A DNA stretch of 64,000 nt from Leisingera sp. ANG-M7 (GTDB lineage Bacteria > Pseudomonadota > Alphaproteobacteria > Rhodobacterales > Rhodobacteraceae). Below the pieces are notes generated by a model. That model saw only the letters and a list, made by a program, of their open reading frames with translations, did no database searches and had not been told where the DNA came from. The translations under genes were made by a program, and so were the position numbers. Below, piece by piece: positions 8,435 through 16,707 of this stretch. Position 1 is the stretch's first letter; the number at the start of each line of letters is the position of its first letter. The DNA lies in assembly GCF_000813965.1 (NCBI RefSeq), contig NZ_JWLI01000011.1, positions 186,001-250,000 of the forward strand, given 5' to 3'.

Positions 8435-9087
8435 GCGTCCGTCGCAACAAGCTGCCAATTGGGATCATCGCTACCCATGTTGCGGGCAAAGACCCAGGTG
8501 TCCTTCTGGCGTTTCACAGCCTTGGGATCACCCTCAACGATATCTCCGCCACGGTCGCGCACAACGGAAGTCAACTCACCTACGAAACGCATGGTAATCT
8601 CCGCGCGGCCCGACTGAGCATCAAATTGCGCGTTGGCCAGAGTGGTTTCACGGACACCGATGAATTCAGCTTCAATTTTGTACCCTTGGTCCTCGCGATG
8701 TGCGACGGCTTCAACAAAGCTGTCGAACACGTCTTCTGCCAAGAACGGCTGGATGTCATCCAAATTTCCGTGCTCGAAACCCATCAGGATCATCTCATAG
8801 GCGCCGCGGGCACCTTGAACGAAATCCTGCACCTGAAACGACGGCTCAACACGTTTCATCGCAGCCAAGGATTGGGCTTGCGGGCTATCCTCTGCCACGT
8901 AATCGGTAATATCTCGGTCCGGGCCGCCTTCGATCACTTCCAGATCCGGGCGGCGGCTTTTGGCTTCGGATTTTGGCAGCGGCGGTTTTTCAAACCCTTC
9001 GCGTGTTCCCAGTACGCTTTTCAAGCGCAGGATCAGAAACACAGCAATACCGGCCAGAACCAAAAGCTGAATCACAGGCGACTCCAT
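8431..9087 (-). CDS. Tim44-domain protein
   Basis: A 218-residue protein with an N-terminal membrane anchor (VIQLLVLAGIAVFLILRL, residues 5-22), a charged linker rich in lysine and arginine, and a C-terminal Tim44-like domain (FVQGARGAYEMILMGFEHGNLDDIQPFLAEDVFDSF). Alphaproteobacterial relatives of mitochondrial Tim44 are inner-membrane proteins with the soluble domain in the cytoplasm. A role in membrane biogenesis is plausible but not proven here. It is the first gene of tim44-mltA-smr and is divergent from fxsA-secB, the export chaperone unit, which fits a protein-targeting theme. Confidence 0.9.
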   Translation of the reverse strand: MESPVIQLLVLAGIAVFLILRLKSVLGTREGFEKPPLPKSEAKSRRPDLEVIEGGPDRDITDYVAEDSPQAQSLAAMKRVEPSFQVQDFVQGARGAYEMILMGFEHGNLDDIQPFLAEDVFDSFVEAVAHREDQGYKIEAEFIGVRETTLANAQFDAQSGRAEITMRFVGELTSVVRDRGGDIVEGDPKAVKRQKDTWVFARNMGSDDPNWQLVATDA

Positions 9088-9201
9088 GGATACCTCATGC
9101 TAGGCGTTCGTGCTTTGTTTGAAACCAAAGCGATCAGACCTTATGTAGGTGACGGGCGGGAGCAAGTCTACCGCCCGGACGTATGATCGCAAGGAAACCC
9201 C

Positions 9202-9702
9202 ATGTATCTCTTCCTGGCCTTTCTGATGGTTCCCATCATTGAAATTGCATTGTTTATTCAGGTTGGCGGTGCCATCGGCCTTTGGCCGACCCTGGCCATC
9301 GTGGTACTGACCGCCGTGCTGGGCACCTGGCTGGTGAAGACCCAGGGGCGGATGGCAATGGGGCAGCTGCGGTCATCCTTTCAGCAATTGTCCGATCCGG
9401 CTGAACCGCTGGCGCATGGAGCAATGATCCTGTTTGCAGGCGCTTTGCTGCTGACACCCGGCTTCTTTACCGATGCTGCTGGATTTGCCCTTCTGATGCC
9501 GCCTGTGCGGCTGGCGGTCTACCGCTATCTGCGCGCCCGTATCACTGTGACACAGTTCCAGATGGGGCCGGGCAGCATGCAGGGCCGCCACTATCCCGGC
9601 GCCGCCGACAGGCCGGATGATGTCATCGATGGTGATTACGAAGATGTGACCCCAGGTCGTCGCCCAAGCGGCACCTCAGGCTGGGTTGACGGCCCCCGTT
9701 GA
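9202..9702 (+). CDS. fxsA: FxsA family membrane protein
   Basis: A 166-residue cytoplasmic-membrane protein. It opens with the family pattern YLFLAFLMVPIIEIALFIQVG, with further hydrophobic segments at about 25-45 and 75-110, and a hydrophilic C-terminal tail. In E. coli FxsA overproduction relieves phage T7 exclusion by F, but its normal role is unknown. It lies 57 bases before secB on the same strand, and the pair is conserved in alphaproteobacteria. Confidence 0.9.
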   Translation: MYLFLAFLMVPIIEIALFIQVGGAIGLWPTLAIVVLTAVLGTWLVKTQGRMAMGQLRSSFQQLSDPAEPLAHGAMILFAGALLLTPGFFTDAAGFALLMPPVRLAVYRYLRARITVTQFQMGPGSMQGRHYPGAADRPDDVIDGDYEDVTPGRRPSGTSGWVDGPR

Positions 9703-9758
9703 GCTGCCTGAACCAAGCTGTTAAGCACTGTCCAAAGCATATTTTCAGGAGTATCCCG

Positions 9759-10247
9759 ATGGCCGAAAACGGCGAAGCCCAGCAGCAGCCGCAAGTCCAG
9801 ATGAATGTTCTGGCCCAGTTCATCCGCGACATGTCGTTTGAAAACGTGATGGCGCAAAAAGGCACTGGTGGCGAGGTTCAGCCCGACGTCAGCGTGCAGG
9901 TGAACCTGGATGCGAAAAAGCGTTCGGTTGAGAACCAGTACGAGGTGATCACCAAGCTGACCGTCGAGTCCAAGAACAAGGAGGGCGGCAACGTCCTGTT
10001 CGTGCTGGAGCTGGAATATGTTGGTGTCTTCAACATCGTCGGAATTCCGGAAGACCAGCTGCACCCGTTCCTGCTGATCGAATGCCCGCGCATGACTTTC
10101 CCGTTCCTGCGCCGCATCGTGTCCGACGTGACCCGCGACGGCGGCTTCCCGCCGCTGAACCTCGACAACATCGACTTTGTGGCGATCTACCGCAACGAGC
10201 TGGCCCGCCGCCAGTCCGAAGCTGCAGCTGCGGCGCCCACGCAGTAA
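9759..10247 (+). CDS. secB: Protein-export chaperone SecB
   Basis: A 162-residue cytosolic tetrameric chaperone that keeps preproteins unfolded and hands them to SecA. Characteristic blocks are VLAQFIRDMSFENV, SVQVNLDAKK, YEVITKLTVESKN and the SecA-interacting ECPRMTFPFLRRIVSDVTRDGGFPPL. The frame is open from 9699, but the ATG at 9759 is preceded by TTTTCAGGAG and gives the usual N-terminus. A strong terminator follows. Confidence 0.97.
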   Translation: MAENGEAQQQPQVQMNVLAQFIRDMSFENVMAQKGTGGEVQPDVSVQVNLDAKKRSVENQYEVITKLTVESKNKEGGNVLFVLELEYVGVFNIVGIPEDQLHPFLLIECPRMTFPFLRRIVSDVTRDGGFPPLNLDNIDFVAIYRNELARRQSEAAAAAPTQ

Positions 10248-10266
10248 GCAATTTTAGTTGAGACCA

Positions 10267-10298
10267 GAAAACGCCGCTGACAGTCAGCGGCGTTTTTT
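10267..10298 (+). terminator. Intrinsic terminator after secB
   Basis: A perfect stem ACGCCGCTGA/TCAGCGGCGT with a 3-base loop, extended by an A run before and a T run after. It sits between the convergent secB and dnaQ genes and may stop transcription from both sides. Confidence 0.92.
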
Positions 10299-10317
10299 AT
10301 TTCTGCTGCCGGCTGGC

Positions 10318-11046
10318 CTAAGCCGACTTCCACAGGGCATCATCACCCATCTTGCCGATAAACGCCTCATGCGCTTCCAGTTCCTCAGCCGTGATCCGCG
10401 GTGGCAGCGATGATTGCCGGGGGGCAGGGCGCCAGTCGTCCTCTGCTTTCGCAGTGGCGGAAGAGCTGGCTTGCGTGGAAAGACCAAAATCCGGCTGCCG
10501 GCCGCCAATCAGCTCCAGGTAGACATCTGCAAGAATTTCCGAGTCGAGAAGTGCCCCGTGCAGCGTCCGGTTGGAATTGTCGATGCTGAAACGTCGGCAC
10601 AGCGCATCCAGAGTCGCCGGCGAACCCGGAAACCGCTGGCGCGCCATTGCCAATGTGTCAACCGCCTGATCCATCGGCAGCTTTGGCAGCCCCATCCAGC
10701 CAAGTTCTGCATTCAGGAACTTCATGTCAAAGCTGGCATTGTGAATGACCAGTTTGGAGTCTTTCACAAAATCCAGAAATTTCTGACCAACCTTGGAAAA
10801 AACCGGCTTGTCTCGCAGCGTGACCGCGCCAGGTTCAGGTTTCTGCGGCGGCTCCAGCAGGTCCGGACCGATGCCATGGACCGAAAACGCCTCCGCCGGC
10901 ATCGAGCGTTCCGGGTTGATGTAAACGTGAAACGTTTCCCCGGTCGGCATGTGATTGAACAGCTCCACCGCGCCTATCTCAACAATCCGGTCCCCCGAGA
11001 ACGGATCAAACCCGGTGGTTTCGGTATCGAGAACGATTTCACGCAT
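10318..11046 (-). CDS. dnaQ: DNA polymerase III epsilon subunit (proofreading exonuclease)
   Basis: A 242-residue 3'-5' exonuclease of the DnaQ DEDDh family, the proofreading subunit of the replicase. ExoI is DTETTGFDP (residues 5-13), ExoII is HNASFDMKFLNAEL, and ExoIII is LHGALLDSEILADVYLEL. The C-terminal tail (residues about 180-242) would bind the polymerase alpha subunit. The frame begins upstream, but ATG 11046 gives MREIVLDTETTG. It overlaps coaE by 8 bp and is the last gene of the maf-aroE-coaE-dnaQ operon running leftward from the origin. Confidence 0.96.
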   Translation of the reverse strand: MREIVLDTETTGFDPFSGDRIVEIGAVELFNHMPTGETFHVYINPERSMPAEAFSVHGIGPDLLEPPQKPEPGAVTLRDKPVFSKVGQKFLDFVKDSKLVIHNASFDMKFLNAELGWMGLPKLPMDQAVDTLAMARQRFPGSPATLDALCRRFSIDNSNRTLHGALLDSEILADVYLELIGGRQPDFGLSTQASSSATAKAEDDWRPAPRQSSLPPRITAEELEAHEAFIGKMGDDALWKSA

Positions 11047-11632
11047 GGCCCAGCTTGCTCCTGATTTCTGAGAGGATTTCCACAACTTGAGCGGCAGCGT
11101 GCTCGAGCGTGTCTGTCTCGATCACATAATCAGCGCGGGCCATCTTTTCCTCAATCGGCATCTGTTTCTGCAGAATATGCCGGAATTGCTCAACCGTCAT
11201 CGTGCCCCGGGCAAGAACCCGCTCTTGCTGGGTCTGTGAATCCACAGTCACGCAAGCCACCGCATCCATTTCCGCATTGCCACCGGTCTCAAACAGAAGG
11301 GGGATGTCGAACACCAGTATGTCGCTTTGCGCCGCTGCCCGGAACGCCGCCCGATCCTGCGCGACTAGCGGATGCACAATGGCCTCAATACGCGTCAGCG
11401 CTTCGGGCTCGCTGCCGATAATCCGCTTCAGAGCGGTTCGGCTGACCTCGCCCTTCTCCACAGCTTCTGGAAAGGCAGCCTGCATAGGCTTAACGGCAGC
11501 GCCTCCGTTGCCATAAAGCCGGTGAACCGCTGCATCCGCGTCCCAAACCGCACAACCCTGTGCCGCGAACAGCTGGGCCGTGGTGCTTTTTCCCATGCCG
11601 ATGGAGCCAGTGAGGCCAAGGCAGAAACTCAT
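11039..11632 (-). CDS. coaE: Dephospho-CoA kinase
   Basis: A 197-residue cytoplasmic kinase that catalyses the last step of coenzyme A synthesis. The P-loop is GLTGSIGMGKST (residues 6-17), followed by VWDADAAVHRLYG with the substrate-binding DAD, and VFDIPLLFETGG, the typical core. It overlaps aroE upstream by 4 bp and dnaQ downstream by 8 bp, so the operon is tightly coupled. Confidence 0.96.
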   Translation of the reverse strand: MSFCLGLTGSIGMGKSTTAQLFAAQGCAVWDADAAVHRLYGNGGAAVKPMQAAFPEAVEKGEVSRTALKRIIGSEPEALTRIEAIVHPLVAQDRAAFRAAAQSDILVFDIPLLFETGGNAEMDAVACVTVDSQTQQERVLARGTMTVEQFRHILQKQMPIEEKMARADYVIETDTLEHAAAQVVEILSEIRSKLGHA

Positions 11633-12462
11633 TCGAGCACCGCATCCCGCGTGGCAGCGTCAACCTCAGGACGGTGGCCGAACCAGCGCTCAAACCCCGG
11701 CACCGCCTGGTGCAGAAGCATGCCTAGTCCGTCGACCACGGTGCAACCCGCGTCCTCTGCCGTTTGCAAGAGATCAGTTTTCAGAGGCGAGTAGATAAGG
11801 TCAGTCACAACCGCAATAGCTTGCAAGCCATCAAACGGCACCCGAAGACGCGGCTTGCCCACCATGCCAAGCGAGGTGGTATTCACGATCAGCGCGCCTT
11901 CTTCAATGATATTGCCTGCCTGAAGCCACTCCACCACTTTTATTCGGTTTCCGAAATCCTTCTGCAGCTTGTCTGCACGGTCCCGGGTGCGGTTGCTTAG
12001 CAGGATTTCCGGAACGCCTGCTTCCATCAAGGACGCAACAACCGCCCGGCAAGCACCGCCAGCCCCCAATACAACCGCAGGTCCGGATTGAGGATTCCAA
12101 TCCGGCGCCCCCTTATGCAGGTTCGTAATGAACCCGTAACCATCTGTGTTGTCTGCCATGATGGTGCCGTCAGAGCGGAAAGTCAGCGTATTGGCTGCAC
12201 CGATCAGCCGAGCCCGGTCCGTCACCTTGTCGGCGATCGCCATCACCGCTTCCTTGTGCGGGATGGTGACATTTGCCCCGACAAACCCCATTTTCGGCAT
12301 AACCCGAAGGGTTTCGGCAAGGTCTTCCGGCTCTACATGTATGGGAACGTAGTGACCGGAGATACCATGCGCCTTCAGCCAGTGACCGTGGAGTTGAGGC
12401 GACTTGGAATGCGCCACCGGACTGCCGATCACGCCGGCAAGCGGGATTCTTGCGTCTGTCAT
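11629..12462 (-). CDS. aroE: Shikimate dehydrogenase
   Basis: A 277-residue NADPH-dependent enzyme that reduces 3-dehydroshikimate in the shikimate pathway. HSKSPQLHGHWL contributes the substrate serine, NVTIPHKE the catalytic lysine, ANTDGYGF the aspartate, and VVLGAGGACRAVVASL the nucleotide-binding loop. Length and motifs are normal. The gene overlaps maf and coaE by 4 bp each. Confidence 0.96.
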   Translation of the reverse strand: MTDARIPLAGVIGSPVAHSKSPQLHGHWLKAHGISGHYVPIHVEPEDLAETLRVMPKMGFVGANVTIPHKEAVMAIADKVTDRARLIGAANTLTFRSDGTIMADNTDGYGFITNLHKGAPDWNPQSGPAVVLGAGGACRAVVASLMEAGVPEILLSNRTRDRADKLQKDFGNRIKVVEWLQAGNIIEEGALIVNTTSLGMVGKPRLRVPFDGLQAIAVVTDLIYSPLKTDLLQTAEDAGCTVVDGLGMLLHQAVPGFERWFGHRPEVDAATRDAVLE

Positions 12463-13058
12463 TGCTCGATCACCCCCTGAAGTCCCAAGTAACTGATAAG
12501 TTCCATCAGCGGTAGTCCCAAGACATTAAAGTAGCTGCCATCGATACTGGCAAACAGCCGCACACCCTCTTCTTCCAGCTTGTAAGCCCCGACCGCATGG
12601 CGGATGCTGTCCCAATTGCGGGCGACATAGTCCTCAAGGTAACGGTCTGAACACTTGCGCATGACCAGCCGGACCTGGCCCACATGCCGCCAGATCGGTT
12701 CTCCATCCCGGTAGATTACGGCAGCAGACAGCAGCATATGGCGCTTGCCCCGCATTTCTTTGAGCTGGTGCAGTGCCTCCTCCGAACTGACAGGCTTGGA
12801 AAGTAGGATTCCCTCAAAATCAAGAACCTGATCACAGCCCAGAACCAGTTTTCCAAAGTGCTTTCCGCTGATTTTGCGCGCCTTTGCCTCTGCCAGCGCA
12901 TCCGCAATATCGCGCGGCGGAGCCTGCTCAGCCAATAAGGAGGATTTAATCGCATACTCATCCACGCGGGGTGCATCGCATTCGAAGTCAATACCTGCTT
13001 GACGCAGCAGATGCGCCCGGATTTCGGAACCGGAAGCTAGCACAATGTGGGCAGTCAT
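12459..13058 (-). CDS. Maf-family nucleotide pyrophosphatase
   Basis: A 199-residue Maf/HAM1-fold protein that hydrolyses non-canonical or modified nucleoside triphosphates. The N-terminal signature is LASGSEIRAHLL, where many relatives have SxSPRR. The metal site region is VLGCDQVLDFEG and the C-terminal block is GAYKLEEEGVRLFASIDGSYFNVLGLP. The variant signature suggests the YceF-like branch, but substrate cannot be assigned. It is the first gene left of the probable origin. A Maf gene at this place is also known next to the Caulobacter origin, which supports the origin call. Confidence 0.9.
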   Translation of the reverse strand: MTAHIVLASGSEIRAHLLRQAGIDFECDAPRVDEYAIKSSLLAEQAPPRDIADALAEAKARKISGKHFGKLVLGCDQVLDFEGILLSKPVSSEEALHQLKEMRGKRHMLLSAAVIYRDGEPIWRHVGQVRLVMRKCSDRYLEDYVARNWDSIRHAVGAYKLEEEGVRLFASIDGSYFNVLGLPLMELISYLGLQGVIEQ

Positions 13059-13468
13059 GTGGAAAACCCCGTGGGAAAGACGCTGATCGTTTCAGGACGT
13101 TTTGTATGGTTTTCCGCGGTTAAGTAAAGACTCCAGGGGTTGACGCAAATCTCAGGATTCTGCCGGCTGAGTCGTCCTTTGTGAGTCAGGATAACTTTGA
13201 GATCGTGGATATGCCGGCTCTCCCCGGTTCATCCCGCTGTTATCCCCAAGGCAAGAAAGGTAAACTGATCCTTAACTGGCCATATTTTATAGGCGTTAAG
13301 GAATTTTCCACGAATCCTGTCCCAACCACGCTGGAATCTTATCCCTGCTGGGGATAAGCGGAGGAAGATTCACTTATCCACTGGAATCCACGCACACTAC
13401 AAAAACATCATCCTTCTAATATTTCTTTAATTATTAGGGTGGTCCAATCAAACCGGGGAGAACTGACC
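13056..13468. other. oriC: Probable chromosomal replication origin (oriC)
   Basis: A gene-free stretch between divergent maf and hemJ. DnaA-box-like nonamers, each with at most two mismatches to TTATCCACA or its TTWTNCACA form: TTTTCCACA (minus, 13058-13066), TTATCCCCA (13240), TTTTCCACG (13304), TTATCCCTG (13339), TTATCCCCA (minus, 13349-13357) and TTATCCACT (13374). Eight GANTC sites lie at 13129, 13156, 13169, 13183, 13312, 13334, 13367 and 13384. An AT-rich tract at about 13400-13438 could serve as the unwinding element. Flanking genes point away, and parAB-parS lies 3-7 kb to the right. The maf-side location matches known alphaproteobacterial origins. Inference, without skew analysis. 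Confidence 0.8.
13338..13358. repeat. Perfect inverted repeat of DnaA-box cores
   Basis: CTTATCCC (13338-13345) and GGGATAAG (13351-13358) form a perfect 8-bp inverted repeat around five bases. Each arm is a TTATCC DnaA-box core, so two DnaA molecules could bind head to head. The sequence CTGGAATC occurs directly before it (13331) and again at 13381, both times carrying a GANTC site. Confidence 0.7.
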
Positions 13469-13924
13469 ATGGACCTGACCGATCTGATGTTCACACTCTA
13501 CCCATATGCAAAATCCCTGCACATCATGGCAGTGCTGAGCTGGATGGCCGGTCTCTTCTATCTCCCCCGTCTGTTTGTGTATCACGTAGAACAAGCAGAG
13601 AAGGTGCAGGACGCAGTGCCCATTTTCCTTACCATGGAAGAAAAGCTTCTCCGGATCATCATGCGGCCTGCAATGTATGTGTCCTGGGCTGCTGGCCTGT
13701 TCATTGTTCTGACACCGGGCATTGTCGACTGGAGCTATCTGTGGCCCTGGATCAAGGGAGTATCCGTGATCGGCATGAGCTGGTTCCATCACTGGCTTCT
13801 GTTTCGCTACCGTGATTTCAAAGAAGGCCGGAACACCCTGACCGGACGGCAATTCAGGCTGATGAATGAGGTGCCAACAGTTCTGATGATGGTGATTGTG
13901 ATCTCGGTGATCTTCAAATTTTAA
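13469..13924 (+). CDS. hemJ: Protoporphyrinogen IX oxidase HemJ
   Basis: A 151-residue membrane protein with four hydrophobic helices, the heme-synthesis protoporphyrinogen oxidase used by most alphaproteobacteria in place of HemG or HemY. The family signature AKSLHIMAVLSWMAGLFYLPRLFVYH holds the conserved histidines, and ISVIFKF closes the protein. The ATG at 13469 follows GGGGAG at 13455-13460; the earlier GTG at 13439 lacks a ribosome site. It is the first gene to the right of the probable origin, so its promoter must lie in or overlap origin sequence. Confidence 0.93.
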   Translation: MDLTDLMFTLYPYAKSLHIMAVLSWMAGLFYLPRLFVYHVEQAEKVQDAVPIFLTMEEKLLRIIMRPAMYVSWAAGLFIVLTPGIVDWSYLWPWIKGVSVIGMSWFHHWLLFRYRDFKEGRNTLTGRQFRLMNEVPTVLMMVIVISVIFKF

Positions 13925-13976
13925 CGCAGCGGCGCTGAGGCGCGGGCTGTGGCCGCGAAACGTTTGCAGCCGGCGT

Positions 13977-14005
13977 TTGACTTATCTGAAGCGAGTCCCT
14001 ATGTA
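13977..14005 (+). promoter_or_regulatory. Probable promoter of rho, with an internal GANTC site
   Basis: TTGACT (13977-13982), 17 bases, then TATGTA (14000-14005). The spacer contains GAGTC at 13993-13997, a CcrM methylation target. It would give a leader of about 85 bases before rho. The -10 is imperfect. Confidence 0.45.
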
Positions 14006-14097
14006 TGGCTCTCAGCGGGCCCGTCCGGGCAGCCGTGTTTTCCAATCCTGTCGTGTGACCGACCCCCGGGTGAGCGGGGAGTAGAGGCCGTATCTAT

Positions 14098-15369
14098 ATG
14101 ACCGTGCAATCCCTGAATCTGTCCGATCTCAAGGCTAAGAGCCCCAAAGCGCTGCTGGCGATGGCCGAGGAGCTGGAGATCGAAAACGCCTCGACCATGC
14201 GCAAGGGCGAGATGATGTTCCAGATCCTGCGGGAACGCGCGGATGAAGGCTGGGACATTGGCGGCGACGGCGTGCTGGAAGTGCTTCAGGACGGCTTTGG
14301 ATTCCTTCGCTCGCCTGAGGCGAACTACCTTCCGGGTCCGGACGATATCTATGTCTCACCCGACATGATCCGGCAGTACTCGCTGCGCACTGGTGACACT
14401 GTCGAGGGGCAGATCAAGGCGCCGCTGGAGACGGAGCGCTACTTTGCGCTGACCAATGTCACCATGATCAACTTCGAAGAGCCCGAGAAGGCCCGCCACA
14501 AGATCGCTTTTGACAACCTGACCCCGCTTTACCCCGATGAGCGCCTGAAGATGGAGATCGAAGATCCCACCATCAAGGACCGCTCCGCCCGGGTGATCGA
14601 TCTGGTTGCACCCATCGGCAAGGGCCAGCGTTCGCTGATCGTGGCGCCGCCCCGGACCGGCAAAACGGTGATCCTGCAAAACATCGCGCACTCCATCGAA
14701 AAGAACCATCCTGAGTGCTATCTGATCGTTCTTCTGATCGACGAACGCCCTGAAGAAGTGACAGACATGCAGCGCTCTGTGAAAGGCGAGGTTGTGTCCT
14801 CCACCTTTGATGAGCCCGCGACCCGCCATGTTGCAGTCTCCGAAATGGTTATTGAAAAGGCTAAGCGCCTTGTTGAGCATAAGCGAGATGTTGTGATTCT
14901 TTTGGATTCTATCACAAGACTTGGTAGGGCCTTCAACACCGTCGTGCCGTCCTCGGGCAAGGTTTTGACTGGTGGTGTTGATGCAAACGCCCTGCAGCGG
15001 CCGAAACGCTTCTTTGGTGCGGCCCGGAACATCGAAGAAGGCGGCTCGTTGACCATCATCGCCACCGCGCTGATCGACACAGGCTCGCGCATGGATGAGG
15101 TGATCTTTGAGGAATTCAAAGGCACCGGTAACTCGGAGATCGTGCTGGACCGCAAGATTGCCGACAAACGCGTGTTCCCGGCGATCGACATCCTCAAATC
15201 AGGCACCCGGAAAGAGGATCTGCTGGTCGACAAGGGAGATCTGGCCAAGACCTTTGTTCTGCGCAGGATCCTGAACCCGATGGGCACAACCGACGCTATT
15301 GAGTTCCTGCTGTCCAAACTGAAGCAGACCAAGTCAAACTCCGAGTTCTTCGACTCGATGAACACCTGA
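14098..15369 (+). CDS. rho: Transcription termination factor Rho
   Basis: A 423-residue hexameric RNA helicase, the usual length. An N-terminal Rho domain ([23 protein letters not shown]) is followed by the RNA-binding cold-shock fold with [32 protein letters not shown]. The ATPase domain has Walker A APPRTGKT and Walker [15 protein letters not shown], and the Q-loop/R-loop region [29 protein letters not shown] is intact. The 173-base leader before it may allow autoregulation, which is known for rho in other bacteria but not shown here. mnmE follows after 30 bases. Confidence 0.97.
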   Translation: MTVQSLNLSDLKAKSPKALLAMAEELEIENASTMRKGEMMFQILRERADEGWDIGGDGVLEVLQDGFGFLRSPEANYLPGPDDIYVSPDMIRQYSLRTGDTVEGQIKAPLETERYFALTNVTMINFEEPEKARHKIAFDNLTPLYPDERLKMEIEDPTIKDRSARVIDLVAPIGKGQRSLIVAPPRTGKTVILQNIAHSIEKNHPECYLIVLLIDERPEEVTDMQRSVKGEVVSSTFDEPATRHVAVSEMVIEKAKRLVEHKRDVVILLDSITRLGRAFNTVVPSSGKVLTGGVDANALQRPKRFFGAARNIEEGGSLTIIATALIDTGSRMDEVIFEEFKGTGNSEIVLDRKIADKRVFPAIDILKSGTRKEDLLVDKGDLAKTFVLRRILNPMGTTDAIEFLLSKLKQTKSNSEFFDSMNT

Positions 15370-15399
15370 CCAAGGCCGGGAAGCGAGAAAGGCCACCCC

Positions 15400-16686
15400 A
15401 TGGACACGATCTTTGCGCTGGCCTCTGCCCAAGGGAAGGCCGGGGTCGCGGTGATCCGCGTCTCCGGTCCGTTGGCGCTTGAAGCCGGCGCGCAGCTCTG
15501 CGGCGGCGACTTGCCGACGCGACGCGCCAGCCTGCGTGTATTGCGGGACGAATCAGGGGAACGGCTGGATGAAGCGCTGGTGCTGACTTTTTCCGCGCCC
15601 AAGAGCTTCACAGCTGAAAATACCGTTGAATTTCAAACACATGGAAGCACTGCAGTAATTACTGCGGTGCTTGAGTCGCTTGGGCGAATCAATGGTTTGA
15701 GAATGGCCGAACCCGGTGAGTTTACCCGTCGGGCACTGGAAAACGGCAATCTGGACTTGGCTCAGGTTGAAGGCTTGGCAGATTTGATCGACGCGGAAAC
15801 CGAAGCGCAGCGCAAACAAGCGCAAGTGATCTTGGCTGGTGGATTGGGCGAACTGGCCGAAAAATGGCGCGCAAACCTGATCCGCGCTGCGTCACTGATT
15901 GAAGTCACAATCGATTTTGCCGACGAAGAAGTGCCGGTTGATGTCACGCCCGAGGTTGCTGCGTTGCTGGCGGGTGTCCAGGTCGGCTTGGAGCAGGAGA
16001 CCGCCGGAGTCAAAATTGCTGAACGGATCCGCAGCGGTTTTGAGGTGGCCATCATCGGTGCGCCGAACGTTGGGAAGTCTACACTGCTGAATGCGCTTGC
16101 CGGCCGCGAAGCGGCGATCACGTCCGAATATGCTGGCACCACCCGTGATATTATCGAAGTCCGTATGGATCTTGCCGGCTTTCCGGTTACCCTGCTGGAC
16201 ACCGCCGGCCTGCGCGATACTGAAGACCATGTTGAAGGTATTGGCATTGCCTTGGCACGCAAGCGGGCGGAAGATGCGGACCTTCGCGTTTTCCTGGCTG
16301 ACGATCATGAGATCCTTGATGTTGAAATGCGGGCCGGCGACATTCGTCTGCGCCCAAAGGCCGATCTAAGGGATGACGCAGGCGATGCAATTTCCGGCCG
16401 ATCCGGGCAGGGGATAGACCGTCTTGTCGGACATGTTTCGGAAGTTCTGCGCAACCGATCAGCACAGGCTGGGATTGCGACCCGTGCTCGGCACCGGGAT
16501 GCGATGCTATCAGCCCTTGTATCGCTTAAAGAAGCCCAGGATACCCTGCAGCGAGGTCCTGAGTTTTATGATATAGCTGCTGAGGAAATGCGGTCTTCTA
16601 TCCGGGCATTGGAAATGCTTGTTGGCCGGATCGGGGTTGAAGATCTCTTGGATGAGATTTTCTCCAGTTTTTGTCTGGGAAAGTGA
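15400..16686 (+). CDS. mnmE: tRNA modification GTPase MnmE
   Basis: A 428-residue GTPase that works with MnmG to install the carboxymethylaminomethyl group on wobble uridine 34 of tRNA. The N-terminal folate-binding domain has [14 protein letters not shown] and [29 protein letters not shown]. The G domain has GAPNVGKST (G1), TTRDIIE (G2) and [10 protein letters not shown] (G3). The C-terminal catalytic cysteine is present in FCLGK, a conservative variant of FCIGK. Length and order are normal. It stops 13 bases before the mnmG start. Confidence 0.97.
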   Translation: MDTIFALASAQGKAGVAVIRVSGPLALEAGAQLCGGDLPTRRASLRVLRDESGERLDEALVLTFSAPKSFTAENTVEFQTHGSTAVITAVLESLGRINGLRMAEPGEFTRRALENGNLDLAQVEGLADLIDAETEAQRKQAQVILAGGLGELAEKWRANLIRAASLIEVTIDFADEEVPVDVTPEVAALLAGVQVGLEQETAGVKIAERIRSGFEVAIIGAPNVGKSTLLNALAGREAAITSEYAGTTRDIIEVRMDLAGFPVTLLDTAGLRDTEDHVEGIGIALARKRAEDADLRVFLADDHEILDVEMRAGDIRLRPKADLRDDAGDAISGRSGQGIDRLVGHVSEVLRNRSAQAGIATRARHRDAMLSALVSLKEAQDTLQRGPEFYDIAAEEMRSSIRALEMLVGRIGVEDLLDEIFSSFCLGK

Positions 16687-16691
16687 AGGAG

Positions 16692-16707
16692 TGTTTCACG
16701 TGAAACA
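16692..16707. promoter_or_regulatory. parS: parS site 1
   Basis: TGTTTCACGTGAAACA, a perfect 16-bp palindrome identical to the parS consensus bound by ParB. It lies 3.6 kb right of the probable origin and contains the GTG start codon of mnmG, so coding and centromere functions overlap. Confidence 0.96.
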
